Source: Siderastrea radians
Taxonomy: Eukaryota > Cnidaria > Anthozoa > Scleractinia > Rhizangiidae
Assembly (NCBI GenBank): GCA_964017195.1
Contig: OZ024892.1
Coordinates: 3,764,366-3,828,365 of the forward strand
Direction: 5' to 3'
DNA length: 64,000 nucleotides
Shown in pieces: positions 11,641 through 24,200 of the stretch. The translations under genes and the position numbers were made by a program. The notes beneath the pieces are model-generated. The model saw only the letters and a program-made list of their open reading frames with translations. It had not been told where the DNA came from and made no database searches. Each line of letters opens with the position of its first letter. Position 1 is the first letter of the stretch.

Positions 11641-14600
11641 TACCAGTAATTGTCCACCAGAAATCAGTTTGATTTACCAACAGGAATTTCAGTGAGTGTG
11701 TCAATTCCAAAAATATTTATCTTTGTCAGAGTGTTAAGCACAGCTGGTTCTAACTCACAGGCTGCAAAACAGTTTGTATTTTTTGCTTTGGCCCATCAAA
11801 AGCATTCGGTCTTCAAGATTGAGGAAAAGGTGTGGCCTGATTGTAAAACAGTCATGTGAGACAGACTAGCATGGGCTCTGTACCTTGCGTGTGTGTGTTT
11901 GTGTTAACTTCTGTTTGCGCACTCCTCAAGAGTTTAAAGTGGAGAAACTTAAACTACTGTTTTACAGTGTATTTACTGGTATCTCACTTTAGTCTTGTAA
12001 CTTAAGGGGGGAGACCCTTAAACTACAGATCTGGCGTTGCTGCTATGGGATTTTTGGTGGTTGATACTTTGTTCATATGCTGTTTTGCAGCATTTTGTGA
12101 CATTAGATTGGTGAAAGGTATGAGGATGAACATCTAAATTTTAAAAATCAACATTGCACATGTGTAGCTAGTGCCAGCTAGTCCCCAACTGCACATTAAA
12201 CACAAAAATTCCTAAAACTCGGATGAAAAGAGGTAGAGCTGCAATTTGCTTCGCAAATTGGAGATAATTCAACCTTCTTTATAATCTGACGTGAGCAATT
12301 ACTGTTATTACAATGAATAGAAAAACTTCAGTACAAAACGTATAAATATACGTCCTTGTGATTTCATAACTTCTATAATAATGCAACTTTCAAGAAATTG
12401 ATACTTCATGCTTAGTTTTAAATAACCAGAACCATATGCCGTTTGAGTTTTAGGCTTTTTTTCTGTTCAGGTTGTGTGACCCGCCAAATATAGTTGTGAC
12501 TTAAAAATCTTGAACACCTTTTCCGTGGAACAAATGTGGCCAAGCAGCTTATCTGTGGAAGTCAGGGTTTTCCATGGTATGATGATTACGAACTTCCTAT
12601 AGCGACAAGATGGTAGTTAAGAGTCTACCCCCTTTACTGTACCTTAATACACCTTTCAAATCTTGACATTAATATTTATGGTCAATCTCACCACATAAAT
12701 GTTGATACCCACCCAGGTGGTGTTTTTGTGCCCTGTCTTCTTACTTAGATCTATGTAATTATCAATGGTGTATTTTATTTTACATCAAATTTTCTCAAGA
12801 ATCATTTACTTTGGGACAGCAATTACCAATTTTGTAATTTGTTTAGAGGAGCACCTTGCCTCCCCCCCCCCCCCCCCTTAATCATGTATAAGTGTAGGCA
12901 CTTCCAGGCAGGCTTTCACCATATTTGGTTAAAATTAGTCAAAGAGCAGCAACAAGGTTTGGGGCTCTGCTCATTGCTCAATCATATTTGCCACCTCCTA
13001 CTAAGTAGCTCATGGAACACGGAGGAAATGTTAGTTCTTTTCTGAGCATGTTTCTGACACAGTTTTCGTACAACTGTCATAAATTTTACCAGTCACATAT
13101 TGTGCGGATATTTACCACTTTTTGCCACAATGAATGAGAAAGCAAGCCAGAAAAAACTTAGGGTTAGCTAGGAAGATGAGGTTTCCTCTTTCTCCCCTCC
13201 TGCTTTTCTGTTTTTTTTTTTCCCTTTCTGTTTTTCTTGTTCCCAAGGGGGTTAGGGGTAGGGGCAGGGGATCTCCCACTTAAAAGGAAAGGATGTGAGG
13301 CTAGGAGAAGCCTGCAAAACATATTTACATTCCTTGGCCAGTCCTTGGCTGTCTTACCATCCAAATACAGTGGCCACTTGTAGCCTGCCAATGCAGCCAC
13401 ACTGTCATCATCACCAGCTGCATGAGGTATTTGCATTTGCTGCCAGGAGCAACAAGAGGCAACCGTATTTCCAGGCTGACACTTACCATTGTACCCCTAT
13501 AAAATGGGAAGTAAACAAAGGAGAGTTGAGTGTGTTTGCAACCTGTATTCAGTACGAGGGGTTGTGAGGAATTCTTTAGGAATGGGTGTGGTGCAAGGGC
13601 TGATAGCCAACCCCCTCTTCTCCTACCCATCATCATATTGCATGTCACTAGATATCTATAAGTATTTGACGCAAGTAAACACTGGTGTGCTGCCATTTTG
13701 TAACAGATTTTTAGTGGTGAATTATGGTCATAAATGATCTTAAGGGCACAATAAAATAAAAAAAGAAAACCAGGGTTGGTACCCTGTGATATTACAGTAA
13801 TTTATGCTAAGGGATCTGATGCCTTATATTCATGTTCCGTTCATTTTCTCTGCTTTTATGTAATTTTCAGGAACAGGTTGCAATAAAAATTAACTTCGCT
13901 GTGTTCACAATCCAGATCCAAATCTTAGAGGTTATTTGTAAGCAGTCCCCGTGAGTCATGTACAGTCCATCGCTTCCCAGAAGGTTTTGTGTGCCAGAAA
14001 TGTATCTTAAACTTTTCGGGGATTTAGCGGGAAATTCTGCGCGGGAAACTCGAACAAAAGCCACAGTTTCTTGTCTTGTTTTTACAACTTGCCGTGGCCA
14101 AAGCCTCCTAATAATGTATTTCCTTCCGCTGCGCAGGACGGAAGTAGCAAAGCCACAAACGGCATGTTCGTTCGCGCGCATCTGGAGAGCAAAATACTCT
14201 GTCCGGTGTGGTGGGGAGAGAAAATGACACATGAAACTATGGAAGATGTCAAGCTTTCCAGGCAAACCAAACTTGAGTATGTCCATTTCTCCATAAAGCA
14301 GATAAATTCTGTAACAGTTTGGTGAATCATTTTGCTTCCCTTCAAAAGCCAGCTAGATTTTAAACGCCAGTAGTTTCACTTTCCCGTCCCCTGGGTTGAC
14401 AGAGAGCGGGCTTGCCCAGACTTGTCCCTCGGGTGTCCCTAGTCTTTTTCCCTCTGTTCGTAAGGGCAATGTCAAATTTGAACGAGTATTGAATTTAGCT
14501 AGCCGTGGAGGAAAAATCTTTATATGACAGAAACTGCAGTTCAGCACGATGGGGTAAGAAAACATCCTTTTATGTCTTCTAAATCAATGCCTATTGCGCA

Positions 14601-17600
14601 TTGAAGACAACAAGACAAGCTGATTTCTTCAAACCGCTTTCAATTTCGCTCACGGTCGACTTCAATTCAATTTGAGACGTTCTTAAACGTGGAAAAGTTT
14701 TTCTTATTTTTGCTAACCCCCCATCATGTACAGATTGTCTGGTAATGTTTTGTGAGTATCTCGCCGAAAGCAGGGTTAGTTTTGTCATGTTAGAGGGAAG
14801 TAAAAAAGAAGTATTGAGTTTTGTATTGGGTCGCCCGGCCGCGAAATTGCCAAGACGTGATCGATGAGTTGGTAAACTTGTATGTTGATGTTCTCTGTAT
14901 TCTTATGGCGTCCTACAAATGCAATTTTAAGTCGAAATTTTATTTAAATCAAAGCAAATACGAAGAAGCTTTTGTGCAGAAAATTAACAGAAAGAAAGAA
15001 AGTGATGATAAAGATCTACAAGTAGAGACTTGAACCTCGTTGAATCCTTTTTCCCTGGGGTGCCATTAAAATAAATCTTTATAATAAACGTGTTTCAACG
15101 TTTATATTAGCATAAAAGCTTTCGTAGTAGATATTTTTAGTTATGATTAAAACGCCAAATGCAAGTTAAGCGTTTCACAGCTCATGTTCGAGTCACTGAA
15201 AAGATGCAAAATTAATTTTCCAAGAATTGTTGCTTGCCATGTATTTTTGTGGGAGTTAAATCTTAGTTCTTAGAAACCTTACAATGCAAAATATGTGCAA
15301 TTCTCTCTAACAGTCCACGTTTATAATATCTCTACCTTATTCACAAGAATTTCCCCGATAAATGAATTTATTAGCCCAAAAAATCATTTACTTTTCTCGT
15401 GAAAATTCATTTGCAGCCAATCAGATGCCTAGTGATAAATTCCATTAACTACTTTATGTTTTGTGGTTTTATGTTATAAACATGTACAAAGCAATACAAA
15501 AGAACCCGTTAGATTATATTGTGTTTGCATTCAACTCTTACGTCCTTTTCCTCATTTGAGTTCTCGCACGTGCTTCATTGAACGGACCACGCCACTGTCT
15601 CATTTTGATTGGCTGATTTTAGTAGATATTTGCCTTGTTTTCCACTTTGTTAAATCCTTTCAAGTGAGCAGTCTCTTTATTTCCAAAGCTGTCGCCACGT
15701 ATTCTTCTTCGTAGACACATTTTTATTTACCTGGGATCTTTCTTTGTTGTTACAAAATTTTCGTTGAACACTCAACAACGTTCTTGGTAAAAGTTTACAT
15801 TTTGTTTACTGACGGAAGTTTTCTAGGTGACTTTTATTCTGATCCATTTTAAGTCAATAATTCTCAAGGTTAATGCAAACACCGTAATGTCGTAAAATGC
15901 TCGCATTCATGGAAGTCCGTGGAAACAAGGTCTTGATGTCTCAAAGAGATTCTAATTGTTTCATTGTCTTTTTTTAAATGAAAAACCCATAAGGTAAACT
16001 CCTGTAGGCAATCATCGTGGTATACTCATAAAAATAATTCTTGTTGTGCTCGTTAATGCTTCGCTTGGTAATCTTCCCTGGTATGACGGAAAACAATAAT
16101 GCATTTTGTAAATTGTCTTAAGCAACTTTTTAACAGTATGCTAAGTCAATTATTTTCTAATACTTTACCATCAGTCATTCAGTGACTGTCTCTAACCCTT
16201 TTTTGTAATTGTTGTGTTCATTTCGGAATTATAGGCAAATTGACCCAAAAATAGAATATCCATTAAGTCACAAATGGAAAAATTTACTTTGATTTTTCCT
16301 GATTTTCCCGAGAAGACTGTCAACTTTGCTCCTTAAACTGATGCGAAATTATGTGTGGTTGGAATGTGTGTGGTAATTGTATCTATTGTTTACGTAGGTG
16401 GTACATAAACTATTTATCAAGCTCATATCTTGTTGTCGAATCTCAAGTACCAATTGAGGTGGTGAATAGATTAACCATATATTTTGTTCAAATAAAACCA
16501 GGTGGAAGCCGCGGTTTGACCTTATTCGGAAGATCAGCTTTCCGTTGTATTTTAAAGAACCAGGATTGACAAATTCGATATTTTCGATTCTGTATACATG
16601 TTTCCATGTCATAGCCAACATATTCTTCTGAACTAATGATTTGTTTGGTGCCGATTGAAAATATCCCCTAAGTAAAGCAGTTAATTTTATTAAATTCTAC
16701 CTTTGCAATAATCTTGTTAGGTCTGTTTCAGGCTTTTTACCATCCCAGAGGTTGTGTAATGTTGGTGAAAAAAACAACATGAATAATTAATTCAGCTTTG
16801 TTTTTTCTTAGCAGTTTATATATGATCTATATATATATGTATATATACAATTATGATCTACACCGTTTTGCTACTTAAATGTATTACTCAGTATATGTTA
16901 TCTTGATCATAAGGTTAGCTGATGAAAAGAGAACAAAGGTATCTCAAAAAATCAATGGACCTTTTAGTTTTCTTTAAATAACTTGAGGTTAAATGTCATG
17001 ACGATATCAATGTTCAAAGATTAAATCTATGTAAACACTAACTTGTGTTTAAGACACACTCATAGATAAGACTTTCCCTGAATTTGAAAGTTTAAATTTG
17101 GGGGAGAAAAAAAAAAAAGAAATGAACAGCACAGTAAATTTTGCAAATGCTGGACATGTCCTCATTTTAGGTTAAAAAACAGTGAATGTAATTGATCTGG
17201 ATAAGAGGTATTTTCCAAGGTAAAGTCCGGCTGAGATGGCCCTTGAGAGATCAGTGGAAAATCACAAGCTTGTTGCTTGCTTTGGGTCAATTTTATGGAT
17301 GATTGATCCTGTTCCCTCATTGTTTTATTATCTGCCTACACAATATTGACTTCATTATTTCCCAAGCAATGTTACAAAAAAATCTACCTCTTTCCAGACC
17401 AGTTGAGTTGTTGAAAATGAAAGGCATTCAAACATGCTACTTTTAAATATGGAAAAATCTGAGCTTAGAACACCTGAAGATTATTTTCAAGATTATAAGA
17501 TGCAAGAGTCAACAAAAACATAGTTCACAGGGTGTGTACATTCCAGACATATCATTTTCATTGCTTTTTGTGGTTGGCCGCCACAAATAGAAATGAAATT

Positions 17601-19789
17601 GTAGAGGAGAGACAAAAAGCAACAACAAATCAGAGCTTGAAATTTTAATTTCTTAGCAAGATGTGTGCCTCCAGACATAAATTATTTTGAGTGAGCGCAA
17701 TTACAAAGGTGGTCAGGAATAAGACATCGTGGTATTTTTTTAGTCGAGACATACTTGTAATCCAGCAACATACAAATTTATGTGTTATTATGGGGTAAAG
17801 AGTTTGCAGTGCATTGGAGGGTAACAGTTGTTTCCAAGTTTATTCAGGCATTGACAGTCTTTCTGCAGCCAAATGTAAGGTGACACAACATGACATATTA
17901 TTTTATGGCTGATTTCGTTTCTGTGTATGGACCCAGGTTTTTGGAGCCTGATTGGCTGGCTACGATTCACCACCCATCATGACTCACCCACAACCACAAA
18001 GCGATTAAGGAATTAAGCGAACTGTCGGTTTCTTTATGATTTTTTCTTTGGGGGAGGGCGGTTAGTATTTCCTCTCTAAAATCATCTCACCTGATGATGT
18101 TGTGACCATGGACGAATCAATGGCAGACAAATTACAGTGCATAGGCAACAAATCGTGATCCAACCTTATAACGTAAAATAACACAGTAGCAAAATAGTAA
18201 AGCTGTCTTTGATATGTTTTATTTTTCTTGATCTCTCTGGCAGATTTTTAAAGATAATTTAATTTGAGGTACACCTAAAGTCATCGTAATATGTGAAATA
18301 AATCACAATGCAAGTAACCTCCTAGACTATCGACTTTGCGCACAGTGTTCCAGTCCTCAACAAAACATTTGCAATTTAATTAACTCTGAATGCACTGATT
18401 GGTGTTTGATCACCTTGTTAGTGATGTTATTTCACATGGATAAATTGAAGATCTTTTTCGTAACAGATGAAGTGTTTGCAATGTAGTTTAATTCGTGGGA
18501 AGCTTCGCTAATTTGATTCAAAGGCTACATAAACATTGATTTTGCCTTAAATTGTTATCTGTTAGTACTACAGCGTAGCAAAATAATGTCAGTGATTGAA
18601 AAGATTATGTCATTACTGAAGAAATTGAAAGGACACCCAACTACCATATTTAGTAATCAGCTCTGTACAAAATAGTTAATCATCTGTTTTTGATCTTTTC
18701 AGTAAAGTAGTTGTGCATGATTGTTATTTTATGAATTCAGAGTTTCCAGATGCCATTAGTCAATCCTGTCCATGTAAAAGTGCTTAAAGTACAGAATAAT
18801 TTTCCAAACTTTCCTTGTGAAAAAAGTCGAAAAATGATTATGCAGTACCAAAACATTTCTTAGTACGTGTAGCATTCTTTTGAATTATCACACTTAAACT
18901 TAGGATTTTATTCACAAACTAAAAAATTAGAATGGAGTTCATAATTAAATACTTCTAAATTCCATTTTGGAATAAAGTTTGCATAGATTTTATCTAATAA
19001 ATACACTTTAATTTACATTTTCTAGAGTTATTTTACAGTGCTATCTAAAATTAATTCTTTGTAAAATGTTTTTTTTTTTAATCTTCTCCCTCTCAATCTC
19101 ATGAAACTTGAAGTATATGTAAGGTAACACTGACAATACAGTTGTAGCTGTAACTAAATCTTTATGATCCAATACAATGCTGTAGATCTTTAGTTCGTGT
19201 GAGTTCACGGATACAGTACTGTTTGGAATAGTACTAACCTAACTTTTGATGGCTCTTCTGTTGTTGGTGAGACAATGTGCACAGACACATTTGCTGTCAT
19301 ATCTTTAAAATGTGAAGTTTTACTAGGACGGCGCAATTGTTGATATGTTAATGGTGGCATTTACTTATTTAACACGTCAAGTATCAGTGGTTTCATCCCC
19401 ATATTAACCAACAACATATTTCAGTAGAAGAATCTCTCCCTCCTCCCCAGCCCAGTGTCAAATCTGTTGGTGGTTCAAACAACTTGTGATCCTAATCCTT
19501 TCCAGTGAAATGAAATCCATGGAGTAATGCCTTCCTTACATTGTAGGTCTGGTTATTGCAATATTTTTATTATGCTGTGCTGCATTTTGATTGTATTTTT
19601 TGAGTTCTTGGATGAAATCCCTCAAGTGTGTCCAGACAAAAGCTCTGGAGGAATTTTTTTGCTGTGGGGCCATTTAAATAATTGTGTTTCCAGCTTTTGC
19701 ATTTGTTGATAGTATTCTAAAGTATGCTATTCAAATGAAAGCTATTAAGTAGTAATCTTCAAATAAAGACACACGGTTTTAAGTTTGAA
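11641..19789. other. Long stretch without a recognised gene
   Basis: Eight kilobases of AT-rich sequence with only short, overlapping frames on both strands. A 42-codon frame at 14907-15033 (starts MASYKCNFKSKF) has mildly coding-like composition but no neighbour or homologue was recognised. GC content rises around 13990-14250 and at 14820-14860, either of which could be a promoter, perhaps for an unseen 5' exon of Pellino. Low-complexity tracts include poly-C at 12860, T/C-rich sequence at 13190-13240 and (TA)n at 16826-16850. Confidence 0.4.
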
Positions 19790-19955
19790 AAACATGTTTC
19801 AGATGATCTACATCCATCTTCAGTTTTGAATGCAAATTAGACCGCTAGTCGGTGTGACATAAATACAATGTACATAGAATGTTAATTACTAAATAACAAC
19901 ATGAATATGAATAACTGAAACTGAAGATGGATGTAGATCATCCAAAACATGTCTT
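19790..19955. repeat. Inverted pair of hammerhead-like CTGAAGA...GAAAC motifs
   Basis: On the minus strand (19796-19823) and again on the plus strand (19921-19948) sits CTGAAGA, then a GGATG-TAGAT-CATCY hairpin, then AAAC. The minus copy has the full GAAAC core; the plus copy has AAAAC. This order resembles the core of the small hammerhead ribozymes carried by Penelope-like retroelements. About 100 bases separate the pair. No reverse transcriptase is present, so this would be only a terminal remnant. Confidence 0.4.
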
Positions 19956-19996
19956 TTTTTAACTTGCCTGCTGTTATTTCGTATATTAAGGAGTAC

Positions 19997-21118
19997 CAGG
20001 GCTCGAGACTAACTTTTCAGCTTAGTAGCCAAGTGGCTAGTGAGGGGTTTGATTTCACTAGCCAGACGTTTTTTGTTCGAACTTACTTAAGTACGGAGAA
20101 ACGTTGAGAAGTCACATCGAACACATTGGTTTCAAATGCATTGCAGTAGGAAGAAACACTGTCAACATCCCAAGTACAGAGGCAAGTTGAGGAGACACTA
20201 AGGCTAATAGAATACGCGACTACTAACTTACGGAGAAATGTTATCAGACAAAACCAATTCTGTAAGAAAAACACCGAATGGACAAAACTATTATGGTGGG
20301 ACAATAAATTACAGAGAAATGAAGGGGAGACAATTTATATCACACTAATGTATGGATAAATGTAGAGAAGGCAAAACTAATACCGTATGAAATACTAATG
20401 TACAGAGAAACACCAAGAAGTGTCTAGACTATCGTACGAATGCACGAAGACACTGAAAACGTTGAGAAGACAAGACCAGTATCGTGCAAACGTGCTAACA
20501 GCATAGGGAGAAACGTTGAGAATGCAAGATTAATAAATCGTCAAACATACGTAGGGAGAAAAGTTGGGAAGACAAGACTAAGATCATGTGAACAACATTA
20601 CCTAGAGAGAAACGCTGCATGGGAAGAGAAATTAATATTGTACAAACATAGTAATGAATGGAAAAAATGTCGATCAGTAAGAGAAGGCTAAAGAATTGTG
20701 TGAACGGACGAGTGTACGAAACTAGACTAATTTCATATGAGCGCACTAACGGATCTCTCAATGAAATGTAAGGTGAGACGTTCTGAAGACGGTTAATTTC
20801 ATTGGAACGTAGTAATGACAGAAACGTTGCCAACTGAGACAAGAATTAGTAGGGAGAAACATTGAGAGGACAAAACAAGTATCATATGAACTTATGATAT
20901 CCTTTTACGGAATAAGTTTCAGTTTCTGTTCACTCAATTTGCTTTTGGGATCTGATCATCAGAAGTAATAGTCAGTTTGGTTTCCATCCAGTGCATGCTT
21001 TAATAGTGCTTTGAAATTTTCACTAGCCAAAATGGCTAGTGAAAGCGCAAAACCTACTAGCCAAAACGGAATTTTCACTAGTCTGTGACTAGTTGGCTAC
21101 CATTAGTCTCGAGCCCTC
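19997..21118. mobile_element. hAT-like element filled with a degenerate minisatellite
   Basis: Ends read CAGGGCTCGAGACTAAC and GGCTACCATTAGTCTCGAGC followed by CCTC; AGTAC flanks each side (19992-19996, 21119-21123). The CAGGG terminus is typical of hAT elements, although only 5 identical flanking bases were read. Both ends carry CTAGCCA/TGGCTAG arrays. From about 20090 to 20880 the interior is a degenerate tandem array of 40-60-base units built on GGGAGAAACGTTGAGAAGAC and TRCGAA motifs. No transposase. Confidence 0.7.
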
Positions 21119-21260
21119 AGTACATGTATCATCCAACCCTGAGAGGCGGCTCAAATGTCTGAGTCTTTTTTTTCTTTTATGCCCCTTTTTTTTCATGTTC
21201 TAGGATGGGATTGATGGGCAACCAAAAGTTAAACGACTCAAAGCTGTAAAAGATGTAGGT

Positions 21261-24200
21261 ATGACATCAAGGGATAGCGATGAACAAGACACCATTTATG
21301 GTGCGCTTGTGGTTCTTGGGTAAGTCTGCTAATTAGAGTAATCACAGCATTGCCCTCTCTTTGTATGTGTTTTATTTACTAGTCTTGTATTTGTGGTAAT
21401 GTGTGTTTGTGTAATTCCTGGCCAGTTACAATGGTTCTCTTCCGGATGGAGAACTCAAGCATCGTCACCGCAGCTCGTATATTTTGAGAAAGAAAGGATC
21501 TCCCTCAGGAGTGCAACCCTACAAACTGCACCTGGCTTCTTCTAACACTGGAATGCAGGTGTGTGACAATTACACCTTATCACATGTGCGGTTTCAGAAG
21601 ACACCCATAGTAAAGTCTCTTTGCAAGTGAAGTAGTCCATTGGGCATCATTTATCTTTGGTTTCTATAGCATGAAGCATTTACATATTTGGGTGCCTTCA
21701 TTCAGTCAAAACTTCTGGTACAGATTTTGAAAAATTTCAAATGAAGAGAATTTTCTTGTTGACTGCGCCAAACAGAAAAAAAGTATTTCAGCTAGCTGTT
21801 TTGCAAGACAGTAGACTGCAAGAAGTCGTTGTTGTTTTTTATCAGGCCGGGATGGAAGAGTGTGCATGGCAAATCAGACTTTCAAATGGCTTGGTCCAAG
21901 ATGCTTGCCTCCTTTTTCATTGTGGCTCACAGTTTCTCTGCTTGCCACTCAGATCATGCCATTGACCATTCCTGATTCTGCATGTGCTCCACTATCCTTG
22001 AAGAAAAATTATTATAATATATTACTGCTGGATATCTGATGCTACAGAAACTGAAGGTAATTTATGATGGGCCTCTGGGCTTGTAAAGGGACTTCACCTC
22101 TGAGGAGTTGTGGGTGATTGTGAAACCTGACACATGCCAGCTATTTCGTGATAAATTATACCCTGAGGGATGCCAAGGGTTGCGCATTTCCATTTGGACA
22201 TTCTTGTTTTGTTGGTGACTCAGCTACATGTAACAGCCTCGAAAGAGTGAGTAACTAAAGGAAGAAATAGGTACTTAAACCAGTACATGTGAGACTTTAA
22301 AATCCAAAACAGGATAACATTAAGGAGTTTGTTAAGGGCAAATGCATTCGGTGATCATTCATAGTTGTGTTGAATGTGATAGTGTCTTGTAGTCTCATGA
22401 AAAGTCAACACTTTGTACACACCACAATTCCTGGTCCTTTTAGGATTTCTTTTGTAGTATAAAGTAGTTTTGGTGAGAGCATGAGCTATAGGAAACATGG
22501 AGTTCGAATCGAAAGTTGTTTCAAAAAGACAGCGCTAAAAGATGTCGAAACTTCAATAAAATTATCACTTTACCGTTAGTTCTGTTGTCCTGTGTCTTTG
22601 ATTTCTATATCATTTTCTGCAAATATCCCAGTTTCTTCCCGATTCTTCTTCGGTGAGTTCGATGGTAGATGCTTAACCGTCCGCCATTTTGAAATTCCCT
22701 CAGTCCCAGTTCTACGCAGCTTACCAAAGACCCCTAAAGCGAGTGGGTAGGCTATCTTTGCCAGGCTATGGTCACGAGCTCATAACAAGTTGCACGAAGA
22801 CCATAACAAGTTGCACGACGACCTTCCATGTATAGAAGTCCGTCGTGCAACGGATTAAAATTTGCAATTCAAATTAGGTTCTATCAAGGGTTTTCTCGGA
22901 GATTCAAAAAGCAGATTCAAATTGCGAAAGTTAAATTCATTTTTAGTTGAAAATCAGATCGCATCAGTGGCCAGTTCTTTCGTATTTGATTAATAACTTG
23001 AGTTTACGCCTACAGTTTGAAGGAGATATTTACTTTCGGTTTTATTTCCCGTTTTCAAAATGAATGGAGCCTGTGTACTCGCTGATCAAAACCTCAATCA
23101 GTCAATGTCCAGTTAGTGCGAGAATTATTTTGCTTTGTCGAGAAGGAAAACTGTTCCGATCAGCCGGAAAATAGTAGACTTAGTGTGGACAAAGCCTACA
23201 AACACTTTATTTTCATGTTAAGGTCGAGGAACATTAACATTTCCAGAGACATAAACAAAAACAATTTTGGAAGTCTTTTGAGAGCCGCTTTCCCGGGAAC
23301 GACTGTAGCGAAGAAAAGACTGGTTAGCTACGAGGAAGGAAAAAAATATGCCCCAGGTAAGACAATTCACCTGCCTAAATTCAGCAGTTGCTAGAACAGA
23401 TGGTTTCAGTGAAACTGTCTGTTTGGATAGCCTGCATTACAAGCGTTTATTAGCCAAGCGCGGAGAGCGAGACGAAACAGAAAATTCGCTTCCGGCGCTT
23501 GGCTATAAAATAAATGCCTGTTATACTTGCTTCGGTCCTTAAAAATTCGGATTTAAGAATTAATTGTGGTCACAACGTAAAGTTTTCGTCCCCGGAATGT
23601 AACCTTCAACTCGTGTAATATGGTAAAATTACTGCTTTTTGTTTTTTGGCCGAACAAATACATGTATGTTGTTTTGTGATTCCTAGCATCTTCGGAAAGA
23701 CAACAGCTGCTCCGAATTCCGGCAAATGCAATATAATACTGTTCCCAGAAAAGCCCCGACAAGAAAATTTTATTTCCGTTTCCGACTCTTGCCGTGTGGG
23801 GAGAGTCAACTTTTTCTCACATATTTTGCTAGCAGGGGACTGGAAAGTTATTTTTGCTCTTACCAGCTGAAGATGAATTTGAAAAACAATAGCAATTGTC
23901 TTTTTGGCCCTACAATTGGCTAATGACACAAATCTCCTAGCAACGGCCCAAGCGCTTCCTACCCAGTAGCTTTACAAGAGAGGTTTATTTCCAGTTAGCT
24001 GGGTAGAACTGGGACTGAGTGAATTTCAAAATGGCGGGCGGTTAAGCATCTACCATTGAACTCAGCAGAAAATCGGGGAGAAACAGGGATATTTGCAGAA
24101 GATGATGTTGAAATCAAAGACACAGAACAACAGAACTAACGGTAAGGTGATTATTTTATTGAAGTCTCAACATCTTTCAGCTTTCAACTTTCGATTCGAA

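Noticed and set aside
13164..13696. Overlapping open frames on both strands
   Set aside because: Low-complexity or Cys/His/Tyr-rich translations with no splice context or conserved motif.
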